From the NCBI GenBank assembly GCA_016787705.1, contig JAEUTP010000004.1, forward strand, positions 43,709 to 107,708: 64,000 bases of DNA, given 5' to 3'. The position numbers and the translations under genes are program-made. Source of the stretch: Bacteroidia bacterium. GTDB lineage: Bacteria > Bacteroidota > Bacteroidia > B-17B0 > Aurantibacillaceae. Below are positions 9,316-17,620 of this stretch, one piece after another. A model generated the notes under the pieces. It ran no database searches. It was not told the DNA's origin and worked only from the letters and a program-made list of their open reading frames with translations. How positions within the stretch are numbered: position 1 is the stretch's first letter; each line of letters begins with the position of its first letter.

Positions 9316-9975
9316 TTAATTAATTTTTATTTTAAAAGGTACAGAAACATCCACATCACCCGGTGCATAAGTTCCGTTTTTAACACCCGGCTGATGTTTT
9401 AATTCGATACTTAATTCTTTTTTTGCCGCTGCTGCGCCTGTTATCCACTCCGTTAATAAACCAATAGGTTTTGGTGTTGAAGCGCCATCTGTATCTTTAT
9501 AATTGATCGTTAGGTTAGTGCCACTAATTGTAACTGACGCATTTGGTAAAGCACTTGGGCTAAGTTGATTAAAAAAGAACATGTGATCAGCTGCTTCTTC
9601 AAGAACTTCGTTACTAATGGTATCAACCGGGTTTTTTGTTTCATCTAATAATAAAAGACTAACTGTGTAGTTTTTACTTGCCAGTAAATTTATTACAGAA
9701 TCTGTTTGCGTAGAAGTTGTAGATGTGCCTGGCCCGTAAAAACCTGTAACTCCGCCATCACCATCAGGGTCTTTATAAAAGTAAGTTGCCGTTGTTGTAC
9801 CATTATCGATCATTACTTTCATGGTTGTAATTACCTCTTGCTCATTTGGCGGCGGGTTGCCCGTTGTTGTTGGCTGTGGTGTCGGGTCAGGGTCTTTATC
9901 CTTTTTTTTACACGATACAGCTACTAATGCTACTGCTACAGCAGCACTTAGTATTACTTTTGTTGTTGTTTTCAT
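9316..9975 (-). CDS. DPDGDGG-type lipoprotein partner of a TonB receptor
   Basis: 219 residues. The signal peptide ends in a lipobox (VAVSCKKKD, Cys about 22), followed by a Pro/Thr-rich linker (PDPTPQPTTTGNPPP). The folded part is EQEVITTMKVMI...TYFYKDPDGDGG and EEAADHMFFFNQLSP. Similar lipoproteins next to TonB receptors are common in Bacteroidota and often carry the database label type 1 periplasmic-binding-fold protein. A surface ligand-capture role beside the receptor is inferred from position, 25 bases after it. Confidence 0.7.
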   Translation of the reverse strand: MKTTTKVILSAAVAVALVAVSCKKKDKDPDPTPQPTTTGNPPPNEQEVITTMKVMIDNGTTTATYFYKDPDGDGGVTGFYGPGTSTTSTQTDSVINLLASKNYTVSLLLLDETKNPVDTISNEVLEEAADHMFFFNQLSPSALPNASVTISGTNLTINYKDTDGASTPKPIGLLTEWITGAAAAKKELSIELKHQPGVKNGTYAPGDVDVSVPFKIKIN

Positions 9976-10000
9976 TTTTTGTTGTTTTTGTTTTTCATAT

Positions 10001-12343
10001 TTATTGCTTTGTTTTTTTCTTATTATATAATGTAAAGGGCATTCGCAATCTAAAAGTTATATTTGTGCCTACAGCATCACTATAGTATCTGAACCTATCT
10101 AAATAATCTCTGTAAATTGTATTTAAACCATTTGTAACAGATAAAGTAAAAATAAAAGGCTGGCGTTTTATTATTAAGGTGGTACTTAAATTACCCCCCA
10201 CTAAAAAATAGCTGTCGGGTGGAGGAGCAAAGTCAACATTAACAGGTACACGCGTTTGTTTTTTTACTGCTTGCGAAACCAACTCAACATAACTGTCTTT
10301 AATGTTTTTTTTATCTTTAAAAGTATAACCTATTGTGCCTTCTAATCTATCAGCGGGCATGTATATCAGCGGTTGCTTGTCATCTAAATTATACCCACGC
10401 ACGATCATGCTTCTTAATTTTAAATATAAATTAAACGGAAACAGATACTTTACCGAGCCATCGGTACCAAAAATATTGGCATTATTTTGTTTGTAATAAA
10501 AAACAGGAAAAGCTCCGCGAATTGTTAACTCTGGTCTATCGCCAGGAAAGTAGTAAATAAAATTATTAAAATAATAATTATAAACCGTGAATTCGGTTTC
10601 AAATCGTTTGAAATTTAAACGTGTATTGCTTATAACATTAAACGATTTTTCTGTTTTTAGATTTTTATCACCGCGTTCAATTGTTGCTGTTCCATGATGC
10701 AAACCGTTTGTGTAAAGTTCGTTTACCGAAGGAGACCGCCATCCGTTTGATGCGTAGAAACTTGTTTTTAAATTACTAAATGGTTTATAAATAAATCCTG
10801 CATTGCAGCTAAAGCCACGAAAAGAATTGTGATAACGTACAAATTGATTTTGCTCAAGCACGTATGGTGTAATATACCTTTCATCATAACGAACCCCGGC
10901 TTCAAATTCTATTTTTGGAAGAATATATTTTTCAATTGCAAAAACTCCCCAGGTACCACTAAAAAATCCAGGTAGTAGATATCTTCCTGTGTAAGCATTT
11001 TCCTGATACATACCCTGGCCACCAAATTTTCCACTAAAGCGGTTTATGTAATCATGCTCCCATAAAATTTCACCATAGTGGGTTGTTAATCTGAAGTCAT
11101 AATCGGGTAAATTAAGTTCAGCCAGCTGATTATTGCGAGGTTTGTGTTTATCATATTCCTGGCGTTTATTGTATTGATAGGCATAATTAGCATAAAGTCT
11201 TGATCGTAAACCTGTATGAAAGTGGAAATTAAATTTTATTAATTCATGCTCCGAAATTTGTTTTGGTCTATCTATATCATAACTAAAAACTGCTAAAGAA
11301 TCGGCCGGCTTAGAGCGATTAAATGCCGCCTGCAAGTCTGTTAAATTACCTATATGTGCACTCGAAAAAATACCGATTAATGAATTAAATTGACTGTAAA
11401 ATATTTCAGCATTAAATTTTTTGCCGTGATAAGCTAAAGCATAAGAGAAATTTTTTTCTTCAACACCTGTGTTTTTTAGATAATAGCCTGGTGTTTTCAT
11501 ATTCCCGCCCTGTTTAATAGTTCCCTGAACGCGCCAGCTAAAGCCCTTTAATTTATCAAAGTACCCCTGTAATTGTCCCGATGCAACTCCTGATCTACCA
11601 TTAGTTGCACCCGCAGTGTTAAACTCACCTGTTATTGAGGCCGAATCAGGAAGAGAATTAGGCTCTATTAATATTGCGCCACCAATAGCATCGCTGCCAT
11701 AACGTACGGTAGAAGTACCTCTTATAACAGTAATTTTTTGTGCAATAAAAGGATCTATTTCCGGCGCATGTTCATTACCCCAGTTTTGCCCTTCTTGTCT
11801 TATACCATTATTTAATGTCATAATACGATAGCCTTGCATGCCGTTAATCATAGGCTTACTAATGGTGGCACCGTTATTAAAGGTTGTTATGCCATTGGCA
11901 CTTTTTAAAACTTCACCCAGCGGCAATCCTTTGCTTTTATCGAGCTCTTTAATAGTTATAGTTTCCATAGCCTGCGGCAGCATCTCGTCAGATTTTTTTT
12001 CAATAATTTCAATATCCTTAAGTTGATTATAACTATGAGGTAGATTAAAAATTATTTTTTTAGATTTATAAAGATCAATAGAAAAGATGGTGTCTTTACA
12101 GCCTACATGTTTAATTAAGATTTTGTAGTTGCCTTTACAAAGCTTATCGAAAATAAATTCGCCTTTCTCGTTGGTCTGAATTATGTTTTCAGGTGATAAC
12201 AGTTTTACTACCGCAAAACCTAAGTGTTCGCTATTGTCATCATCTCTAACTATTCCTTTTAGCTGTAGATCGCAATTTTGCGAATGAAACAGCAAGCTAA
12301 TAAATAGCAATATAAATACTAATATTCGTTTATTAATAAACAT
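10001..12343 (-). CDS. TonB-dependent outer-membrane receptor with carboxypeptidase-like N-terminal domain
   Basis: About 780 residues from ATG at 12343 (a TTG three codons upstream is less likely). A signal peptide ends near FHSQ. Next come a CarboxypepD_reg-like domain (about 25-105, LQLKGIVRDDDNSEHLGFAVV), the plug (ETITIKELDKSKGLPLGEVL, INGMQGYRIMTLNNGIRQEG, then NWGNEHAPEIDPFI and VIRGTSTVRYGSDAIGGAI) and a 22-strand-type barrel. It ends in aromatic residues followed by a basic tail. The QNWGNEHAPEID plug segment resembles metal receptors of the ZnuD/CirA kind. With its His/Cys-rich neighbours, a transition-metal cargo is plausible but unproven. Confidence 0.88.
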   Translation of the reverse strand: MFINKRILVFILLFISLLFHSQNCDLQLKGIVRDDDNSEHLGFAVVKLLSPENIIQTNEKGEFIFDKLCKGNYKILIKHVGCKDTIFSIDLYKSKKIIFNLPHSYNQLKDIEIIEKKSDEMLPQAMETITIKELDKSKGLPLGEVLKSANGITTFNNGATISKPMINGMQGYRIMTLNNGIRQEGQNWGNEHAPEIDPFIAQKITVIRGTSTVRYGSDAIGGAILIEPNSLPDSASITGEFNTAGATNGRSGVASGQLQGYFDKLKGFSWRVQGTIKQGGNMKTPGYYLKNTGVEEKNFSYALAYHGKKFNAEIFYSQFNSLIGIFSSAHIGNLTDLQAAFNRSKPADSLAVFSYDIDRPKQISEHELIKFNFHFHTGLRSRLYANYAYQYNKRQEYDKHKPRNNQLAELNLPDYDFRLTTHYGEILWEHDYINRFSGKFGGQGMYQENAYTGRYLLPGFFSGTWGVFAIEKYILPKIEFEAGVRYDERYITPYVLEQNQFVRYHNSFRGFSCNAGFIYKPFSNLKTSFYASNGWRSPSVNELYTNGLHHGTATIERGDKNLKTEKSFNVISNTRLNFKRFETEFTVYNYYFNNFIYYFPGDRPELTIRGAFPVFYYKQNNANIFGTDGSVKYLFPFNLYLKLRSMIVRGYNLDDKQPLIYMPADRLEGTIGYTFKDKKNIKDSYVELVSQAVKKQTRVPVNVDFAPPPDSYFLVGGNLSTTLIIKRQPFIFTLSVTNGLNTIYRDYLDRFRYYSDAVGTNITFRLRMPFTLYNKKKTKQ

Positions 12344-12402
12344 AAAAATCAACGCCTTGGCATTGCAAAATAAATTGTAAAAAAAATAGAATTAAACCTG
12401 TA

Positions 12403-12735
12403 TTAAAGGTTTACAGGCGGTGCCCGAGCAGGAAGCTGCGTTTGCGCTAAATGAAAATAAGAACTTTCAAATTTTGTAAGCAATTCATTTTCTAAAACCA
12501 GATCGGCTTTTTTGAATGCAACAAATTCAGGAATATCATAAACAGGTGCGTTGGTTTGAAAAACATCACAATGGGTATGCCTTGCTTCTACATTAGTGGT
12601 TTTACTATGATGATCGAAATGACAATCTGTATCTTCATGATCTGCAAATATCTCGTGCGAAAGAGAAGCGGGTAAAATTACCCAGCTAAAAACAAGCAAT
12701 AAAAAGAAAGCTATATGTTTTTTAAATTTTTGCAC
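12403..12735 (-). CDS. His-rich small secreted protein, first gene of the TonB-receptor operon
   Basis: Taken from GTG at 12735 this is 110 residues: KFKK, then a hydrophobic signal segment (HIAFFLLLVFSWVILPASLS), a metal-ligand-rich region (DHEDTDCHFDHHSK, EARHTHCDVF) and the terminal motif LPARAPPVNL. An in-frame ATG at 12798 would add 21 residues. It would also put the start 10 bases from the divergent gene and spoil the normal signal-peptide layout, so the GTG is preferred. TATCTTTA ends three bases before the GTG. The terminal APP motif parallels the RGPP end of the operon's last gene. Metal sensing or chaperoning is inferred from the His/Cys clusters. Confidence 0.6.
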   Translation of the reverse strand: MQKFKKHIAFFLLLVFSWVILPASLSHEIFADHEDTDCHFDHHSKTTNVEARHTHCDVFQTNAPVYDIPEFVAFKKADLVLENELLTKFESSYFHLAQTQLPARAPPVNL

Positions 12736-12808
12736 GGTTAAAGATACAAAAAAATATTTAACTATAAAAGTGTATATTAGAATTATGTTTAACAGCATTT
12801 ATAATTAA

Positions 12809-14218
12809 ATGAAAATACGTAGTATAAAGATCCTCTTCTTCTATTTTTTTTCTTTTGTTGTTCACGCCCAGCAAAATCCAATAGATTCTTTATTAAATAA
12901 ATTAAAAACAAGTGAGGAAGATACCAATAAGGTTATTTTACTTTTTAATTTATCTGAAATTTGCGATGAAAAAGATATTTTAAACTATGCCGAACCCGCA
13001 TTAAAATTGGCAGAAAAGCTGGGTTATAAGCGTGGTATGGCAAATGCATTAAACAACATTGCTTATGCTTACGGACACCAGGGTAATGTTGCCCGCGCAT
13101 TAGTATTATATAATCAAAGTCTTGAATTAAATTTAGAAATCGGAAATGAATCCGGGGCGGCCAACTGCTATTATTTTATTGGCGATCTGTATCAAAACCG
13201 TGGTAATTCAAAAAACTCGTTGATCTTTTATCAGAAAAGCTTAACTATTCGCGAAAAACAAAAAGACCTACAAGGCATAGCCCGAATCTACGATCAAATG
13301 GGAAATATTTATTCGGAATTTAATAATTTTAAAGTGGCACTGGATTATTTGAAAAAAAGTCTTGCAATAAACTTAAAAATAAATGATGAAGTTGGCCTTG
13401 CCTTATGTTATAACGACATTGGAGTTTTGTACCATAAACAAAAAAATTACTCCAAGGCACTGTACTTTTATAAAAAGAGTATGCAGATACTTGAAAAGCG
13501 CAGTGATAAAGTCGGCATCGCCCGATCTTTAAATAACATTGCGGGTATTTACCAGGCCTCGGGCAATTCAGTAAAGGCGCTTGAATATTATTTTAAAAGC
13601 CTTGAAATTGTTGAATCGATTGACTTTAAGCATGGCTTGGCACAGGCACTAAATAATATTGCTTCTATATATATTGATAATAATGAAAATGAGAAAGCGG
13701 AGCCTTTTGCAATACGGTCATATAAAATAAGTGAAGAGATAGGATATCCACAGAATATTTTAGGGGCCGCTGAAAAGCTCTCAATTTTATATAAGCGACA
13801 AGGGAAATTTAAAGAAGCATTTGAGATGATGATGGTAGTAAAAAAAATGACAGACAAAGTAAATAGCGAAGAATCGTTAAAGGCGACTTTACAATACGAA
13901 TTTGATAAAAAAGAGGAACTGGTAAAAGCAGAACAGCAAAAAAGAGATGAGATTACCGCGCGCGAAAAACAAAAACAGAGAATTATTATTTTTGCTACCA
14001 GTTTGGTTTTATTATTGGTGGTAATTTTTTCGGTGATATTATTTAGCCGTTACAAGCTTATTCAGGGGCAAAAAATTATTATCGAAAAACAAAAAAAATT
14101 GGTAGAGGATAAACAAAAAGATATTTTAGACAGTATTAAATACGCCAAGCGTATTCAAACATCTTTATTACCAATGGAAAAATATCTTGAAAAAACGTTT
14201 AAAAGACTAAAAGAGTAA
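12809..14218 (+). CDS. TPR-repeat membrane signalling protein, apparently truncated
   Basis: 469 residues: signal peptide (to VHAQQ), about seven tetratricopeptide repeats (about 70-330, with recurring A.CYYFIGDLYQN, ALNNIA.IY), one transmembrane helix (about 395-415, IIIFATSLVLLLVVIFSVILF) and a coiled coil. The end is DSIKYAKRIQTSLLPMEKYLEK. In full-length Bacteroidota relatives this last motif leads directly into a SpoIIE/PP2C-type phosphatase domain. Here a stop follows about 15 residues later, and the next base belongs to a convergent gene. The protein may still bind partners through its TPRs, but the output domain is missing. Confidence 0.75.
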   Translation: MKIRSIKILFFYFFSFVVHAQQNPIDSLLNKLKTSEEDTNKVILLFNLSEICDEKDILNYAEPALKLAEKLGYKRGMANALNNIAYAYGHQGNVARALVLYNQSLELNLEIGNESGAANCYYFIGDLYQNRGNSKNSLIFYQKSLTIREKQKDLQGIARIYDQMGNIYSEFNNFKVALDYLKKSLAINLKINDEVGLALCYNDIGVLYHKQKNYSKALYFYKKSMQILEKRSDKVGIARSLNNIAGIYQASGNSVKALEYYFKSLEIVESIDFKHGLAQALNNIASIYIDNNENEKAEPFAIRSYKISEEIGYPQNILGAAEKLSILYKRQGKFKEAFEMMMVVKKMTDKVNSEESLKATLQYEFDKKEELVKAEQQKRDEITAREKQKQRIIIFATSLVLLLVVIFSVILFSRYKLIQGQKIIIEKQKKLVEDKQKDILDSIKYAKRIQTSLLPMEKYLEKTFKRLKE

Positions 14219-14219
14219 A

Positions 14220-14732
14220 TTATGCTTTAGGCAATAATTTTTCATAAGCTTTTCTGATTCCGTCCCGTAGCATTACTTCGCCGCAGTAGCTATAACCGCA
14301 GTTTTCAAAGGTTTTTAGCATGGCAGGGTTATCAAAGTTGGTATCTACTTTAACGCTGTAAATATTATTTTTTAATGCAATATCTTCTGTGAAGGTCATG
14401 ATGAGTTTTGCAAGACCTTTACCACTTTGTTTATCTGAAATAGCAATACGGTGAATCACAATAAATTCTCTTTTAGATAGCCAGGCGCCTTTTATATCAT
14501 TATACGCCGGCTCATCATTAAATATAACAGCAGCATAGCCCATAATTTCATCGTTACCCGTTAAAACATAAGCAATGCCTTTTTCAATATCGCTTTTTAT
14601 TATTTCTTCATTCGGATAACCATCCTGCCATTGTTTGCTGCCGTCGTTCTTTCTGCGCATTATGGCTTGCTGCAGTATCTCCCAAATTTGTGGTACTTCT
14701 GTTAATACGGCTTTTCTAAAATTGTAGTTCAT
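14220..14732 (-). CDS. GNAT family N-acetyltransferase
   Basis: 170 residues, normal for the fold. FRKAVLTEVPQIWEIL begins the domain. GYAAVIFNDEPAY forms the central strands. HRIAISDKQSGKGLAKLIM is motif A, with the pantetheine-binding Q.GKGLA, and VDTNFDNPAMLKTFENCGYSYCGEV is motif B. The substrate is unknown. It is the last gene before the convergent TPR gene (one base between stops) and lies 11 bases after the membrane-protein gene, so the two are probably cotranscribed. Confidence 0.88.
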   Translation of the reverse strand: MNYNFRKAVLTEVPQIWEILQQAIMRRKNDGSKQWQDGYPNEEIIKSDIEKGIAYVLTGNDEIMGYAAVIFNDEPAYNDIKGAWLSKREFIVIHRIAISDKQSGKGLAKLIMTFTEDIALKNNIYSVKVDTNFDNPAMLKTFENCGYSYCGEVMLRDGIRKAYEKLLPKA

Positions 14733-14743
14733 TTTATTAAATT

Positions 14744-15511
14744 TTATATTTTTCTTTTAATATTGTAAACAGTGTCGCATAAATAAATACCAATTGAGCT
14801 TTTGTGAAGGTCTTTTTGTATGCTATCTTTAAGTCCTTTAAAATAGTTAATATCCTCTGTTTTTACCCAAACAGTATCGTTGTAAGGAAAATAATAAATA
14901 GTCTTATCATTTTCCCTTACAATAAATATTCCAGCGCCTGAACTATCTTGAATAAAATTGAATTTATATAATTCATTTGTTAATACCCTGATTTCTCCTT
15001 CTTCAAATTGATCAGGATAATATGCAATTGAATTATTACCCCTGGCAAATGTTTCATTTTTTGTTTCTTTGTTTTCAAATTGGTCATTAATGTAATACGG
15101 AATGGCGATCAATACTAACAAAATTAATAAACTAAATATTCCAACAAATAATCCCCGCCAATTTGAATATGGAGTATTGCCATTTTGTATATATTCTTCA
15201 ATTTTTTTTTCCTGGTATTTATTCATAAATGAAATCGAAATAACAAGAGAAAGTAATCCAAAAACAAAGTTTGGCAACTCAGGAAATACAAAATCTGATA
15301 AAAAGATCAATACGAAAAAAAACACTAAGAAAAGCCAAGTAAGTTTAGCTTTTCTCTTATCTCCCAATACTTTAAAATTGCGGCTAATAATATAGGCTGC
15401 TGCGAAAGGGCCGCCGACTATAATAGCCAAAAGAAGGCCTCTGCTTTTATAAAGCTTTCCATTATAAATTCTTTTTTCAGAATTATCTTCGTTTATAATT
15501 TCTTCGGTCAT
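14744..15511 (-). CDS. Hypothetical four-helix membrane protein
   Basis: 255 residues. An acidic N-terminus precedes transmembrane segments near 27-45, 58-75, 77-93 and 118-137. A soluble C-terminal region of about 115 residues follows (from YYINDQFENKETKNE), containing YYPDQFEEGEIRVLTNELYKF. No family is recognised. It follows the SnoaL-like gene by 52 bases, without the long repeat site that separates the genes upstream. It may therefore be resident DNA or the last gene of the cassette island. Confidence 0.65.
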   Translation of the reverse strand: MTEEIINEDNSEKRIYNGKLYKSRGLLLAIIVGGPFAAAYIISRNFKVLGDKRKAKLTWLFLVFFFVLIFLSDFVFPELPNFVFGLLSLVISISFMNKYQEKKIEEYIQNGNTPYSNWRGLFVGIFSLLILLVLIAIPYYINDQFENKETKNETFARGNNSIAYYPDQFEEGEIRVLTNELYKFNFIQDSSGAGIFIVRENDKTIYYFPYNDTVWVKTEDINYFKGLKDSIQKDLHKSSIGIYLCDTVYNIKRKI

Positions 15512-15563
15512 TTTAAAGTTACAGCGCTATTACGGCAATCAAAGTTATGATTAATAGATTTAA

Positions 15564-16004
15564 TTAATGTAAACTAATAACCCTGGTGATTGTCCATTTA
15601 TTATTTTTGTTTCGCCAGATGATCACAAATTTACTTGGCTTGGATGTAGTATCTTTTTCATGGTTGTTGTGAAAAGTGTGCGATCCTAATTCAACAGCAC
15701 CATAGCCGGGAATTGGCGATACTTCAATACTTCCTTTTACCAACTCTCGTGTAACTTTGCCGCAAATAAATTTTTTTGTGCCTTCTAGTATTTCTTTTTT
15801 AGAATTACTTAAACCTCCTTTATCATGAAAAAATTCAATACTGTCTGAATAATATTTTTCCTGCGTAGCAATATCGCAAGTGTTGTAAGCATGAAAAAAT
15901 ATACTGTCTAATTTTGTAATTGTTTTGTACAGGCTTTCAGACTGAGCTTTAAGTGAAATACCACTTGCTAAAAAAGCTAAAAATAATAAGAATTTTTTGT
16001 TCAT
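15564..16004 (-). CDS. Secreted SnoaL/NTF2-like (DUF4440-type) protein
   Basis: 146 residues with a signal peptide (cleavage after LKAQ), then a cone-shaped NTF2-like domain: LDSIFFHAYNTCDIATQEKYYSDSIEFFHDKGG and the terminal FVIIWRNKNNKWTITRVISLH. Such domains occur in small ligand-binding proteins and enzymes, and no active site can be assigned. It is the most downstream gene preceded by a promoter-bearing intergenic site in the cassette island. TATCTTCA (16092-16099) lies 88 bases upstream of its ATG. Confidence 0.8.
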   Translation of the reverse strand: MNKKFLLFLAFLASGISLKAQSESLYKTITKLDSIFFHAYNTCDIATQEKYYSDSIEFFHDKGGLSNSKKEILEGTKKFICGKVTRELVKGSIEVSPIPGYGAVELGSHTFHNNHEKDTTSKPSKFVIIWRNKNNKWTITRVISLH

Positions 16005-16027
16005 GTTTTTTTTGCTTGAAGTATAAC

Positions 16028-16202
16028 GTTCCCATGCAATGTGCAGGTTGCTTTGCGAAACACCACCTGTCTAAACCCTTAAACGGTTATATGAAGATAC
16101 AAATGTTTTTTAGTGAGGACAAATGAAAATTAAATTTGCGCCTTAGTAACCACTTTTCCGCACCGCCTGCTTATGTTTATTTGCTTTTAGGCGGTTGCTG
16201 TT
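16028..16202 (-). repeat. Divergent attC-like intergenic site
   Basis: Read in gene direction, the site starts with ACAGCAACCGCCT, which resembles the ACAGCAAGC of the two better sites. It contains a 7-bp hairpin (ACCGCCT/AGGCGGT), the promoter ATTTG-20-TATCTTCA, and ends before a GTTATAC core at 16027-16021. The complementary core arms seen in the other sites are not clear here. It is related in layout but may be degenerate. Confidence 0.4.
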
Positions 16203-16691
16203 TTACAATGATGTTTTATTAGCGCTGAGTTTTTTTAATATTATTCCTCTTACCTGATAAAATCTTTCAGGGTAATAAAAATGAATTTCGCCGTCAAATT
16301 TCTTTATGAGCTGTAATTCATTTCCGCCAATTAATTTTTTCGTTTTAACCTCCCACGGAATTGTTTCGTATTCCTTTAGTTTAATAGAGTCTGGGTTTCT
16401 TCTGTCTGCAAATTTAAAATACACAGCGTAGCCACCCCTCCATGGGTTTGGCCAATTTCCCAACTCCAATTCAGAAAAATTATTTTTAATCCGCCCTAAG
16501 GTGTCACCTTTTAAAATGTCACGCAGGGTGAAATTAGTAGTATGATTTTTTCGCATATAGTCTCTGATTAGATAAGAAAGCACAACAACGTCTTTGTTCT
16601 CATCTGCTATAGCTCTCATTTTAGCTGTCTGCTCAGCAGTTCTGCAACCTGCACACAGAATCAATAAGAAAGTAATAATTCGAAAAATCAT
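16203..16691 (-). CDS. Hypothetical lipoprotein in cassette island
   Basis: 162 residues. A short lipoprotein signal (ITFLLILCAGC, Cys about 16) is followed by a mixed alpha/beta region with NFTLRDILKGDTLGRI, NWPNPWRGGYAVYFKF and FDGEIHFYYPERFYQVRG. No family is recognised. Its cassette begins at the GTTAGTTCGC core (16750-16741) and is driven by the promoter inside the preceding site (TATCTTTA, 16814-16807), giving a 5-prime leader of about 110 bases. Confidence 0.7.
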   Translation of the reverse strand: MIFRIITFLLILCAGCRTAEQTAKMRAIADENKDVVVLSYLIRDYMRKNHTTNFTLRDILKGDTLGRIKNNFSELELGNWPNPWRGGYAVYFKFADRRNPDSIKLKEYETIPWEVKTKKLIGGNELQLIKKFDGEIHFYYPERFYQVRGIILKKLSANKTSL

Positions 16692-16750
16692 GATTGTTTA
16701 ATATATTAAATTGTATATCATAACTGTAGCAAATGGTAGTGCGAACTAAC

Positions 16751-16922
16751 GGTTTGCAATCAGGCGCATGCGAGATTATGAAACACTATCTGCCGAAACG
16801 TTAATATAAAGATATGTGTTTATTAGCCTTTTGCAAAATGAAAATAATTGTCAGCGAAGCGACCTTGAATTTGCAAAAGCCTTATTAGTCCGCCCGCTTG
16901 CGCTTGCTTGCTGTCAGTGGCA
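16751..16922 (-). repeat. attC-like recombination site 2 (172 bp) with internal promoter
   Basis: In gene direction: arm TGCCACTGAC (16922-16913) just after the stop of the 160-residue gene, L-type box GCAAGCAAGCGC (16911-16900), a pair of TTTTGCAAA palindromes, a promoter, L-type box GCGCCTGATTGC (16767-16756), then the GTTAGTT core of the next cassette at 16750. The first arm is complementary in 9 of 10 bases to the start of its own cassette (GTTAGTGGCA, 17430-17421). The two L boxes are complementary in 10 of 12. This is the R''-L''...L'-R' anatomy of an integron attC of the long type. Confidence 0.65.
16807..16814 (-). promoter_or_regulatory. Promoter inside attC-like site 2
   Basis: TATCTTTA (-7) is preceded by TTG at exactly 19 bases, reading toward the lipoprotein gene. 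The same spacing and -7 sequence occur in site 1. Confidence 0.6.
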
Positions 16923-16927
16923 GTTAA

Positions 16928-17410
16928 TTAAGGTCCTATTGCTCTGAGAGTCACTCGATAGGGTGTTGTCCAGTCAAATGAATTGTCGATAGGAATATTA
17001 TAACCAAAATTAAGACTAAAATAATAAAAACAGAGTCCGATTTCAGGTGTTATTGTATTACTTGTTATATTATTTATTTTTCTATATGAATATTCTAAAC
17101 TTATGATCGGTCCAACCATTTTTTTGATTGGCTTATAATAGCTTAATAATAATACTGGCGAAATATAAGTTGCCGTCCTTTTTTGAAATTGAATTAACCC
17201 GCAAATAGAAAACAGTTCTCTCTTTTTTTTAAACCCAATTCTTTGTCCAATTTGAAACAAAAATTCATTTTGATAAACAATTCCAGATGGTCCATGTTGT
17301 GGAGTATATCCAAATTTCCAAGGCACGCCCTTGTCATCTTTGAGGTCCTGTCCCTTGACTATAAAGAAAGTAAAAAGAAATAATATTAAAAGTCTATGTC
17401 TCAGGGTCAT
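16928..17410 (-). CDS. Hypothetical secreted beta-barrel-like protein in cassette island
   Basis: 160 residues with a signal peptide (MTLRHRLLILFLFTFFIVKGQ). Alternating strands such as FLFQIGQRIGFKKK, YISPVLLLSYY, GPIISLEYSYRKI and LCFYYFSLNFGYNI suggest a small outer-membrane barrel. No family is recognised. Its cassette (17430-16751, about 680 bp) is the clearest in the island. Its two ends carry complementary arms, and the upstream site supplies a promoter 56 bases before the ATG. Confidence 0.7.
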   Translation of the reverse strand: MTLRHRLLILFLFTFFIVKGQDLKDDKGVPWKFGYTPQHGPSGIVYQNEFLFQIGQRIGFKKKRELFSICGLIQFQKRTATYISPVLLLSYYKPIKKMVGPIISLEYSYRKINNITSNTITPEIGLCFYYFSLNFGYNIPIDNSFDWTTPYRVTLRAIGP

Positions 17411-17430
17411 TTTTTTTAATTGCCACTAAC

Positions 17431-17586
17431 AGTTTGCAAGCAGGCACAGTAACGAAATGTTTGTTTAAAGATACTAATGTTTGTTGCTTTTGCAAAAATG
17501 AAAAACTTGTCTACTGAAAATTTTTGCAAAAGTTATTACCTCGTCCGCGCAAATTGTGCTTGCTTGCTGTTATAACCAGTACGGCG
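17431..17586 (-). repeat. attC-like recombination site 1 (156 bp) with internal promoter
   Basis: In gene direction: arm CGCCGTACTGGTTATAAC (17586-17569), box GCAAGCAAGCAC (17567-17556), two TTTTGCAAAA palindromes, promoter TTG-19-TATCTTTA, box GTGCCTGCTTGC (17447-17436), then GTTAGTG of the next cassette. The arm is complementary in 17 of 18 bases to the start of its own cassette (18483-18466). The L boxes match in 11 of 12. This is the attC layout, and the same architecture recurs in site 2. Confidence 0.68.
17466..17473 (-). promoter_or_regulatory. Promoter inside attC-like site 1
   Basis: TATCTTTA lies 19 bases after a TTG (-33), oriented toward the 160-residue gene and ending 56 bases before its ATG. 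Confidence 0.6.
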
Positions 17587-17620
17587 CACCCAGCTTGCGT
17601 TTTGTTTAAGTGCTGTCGAA

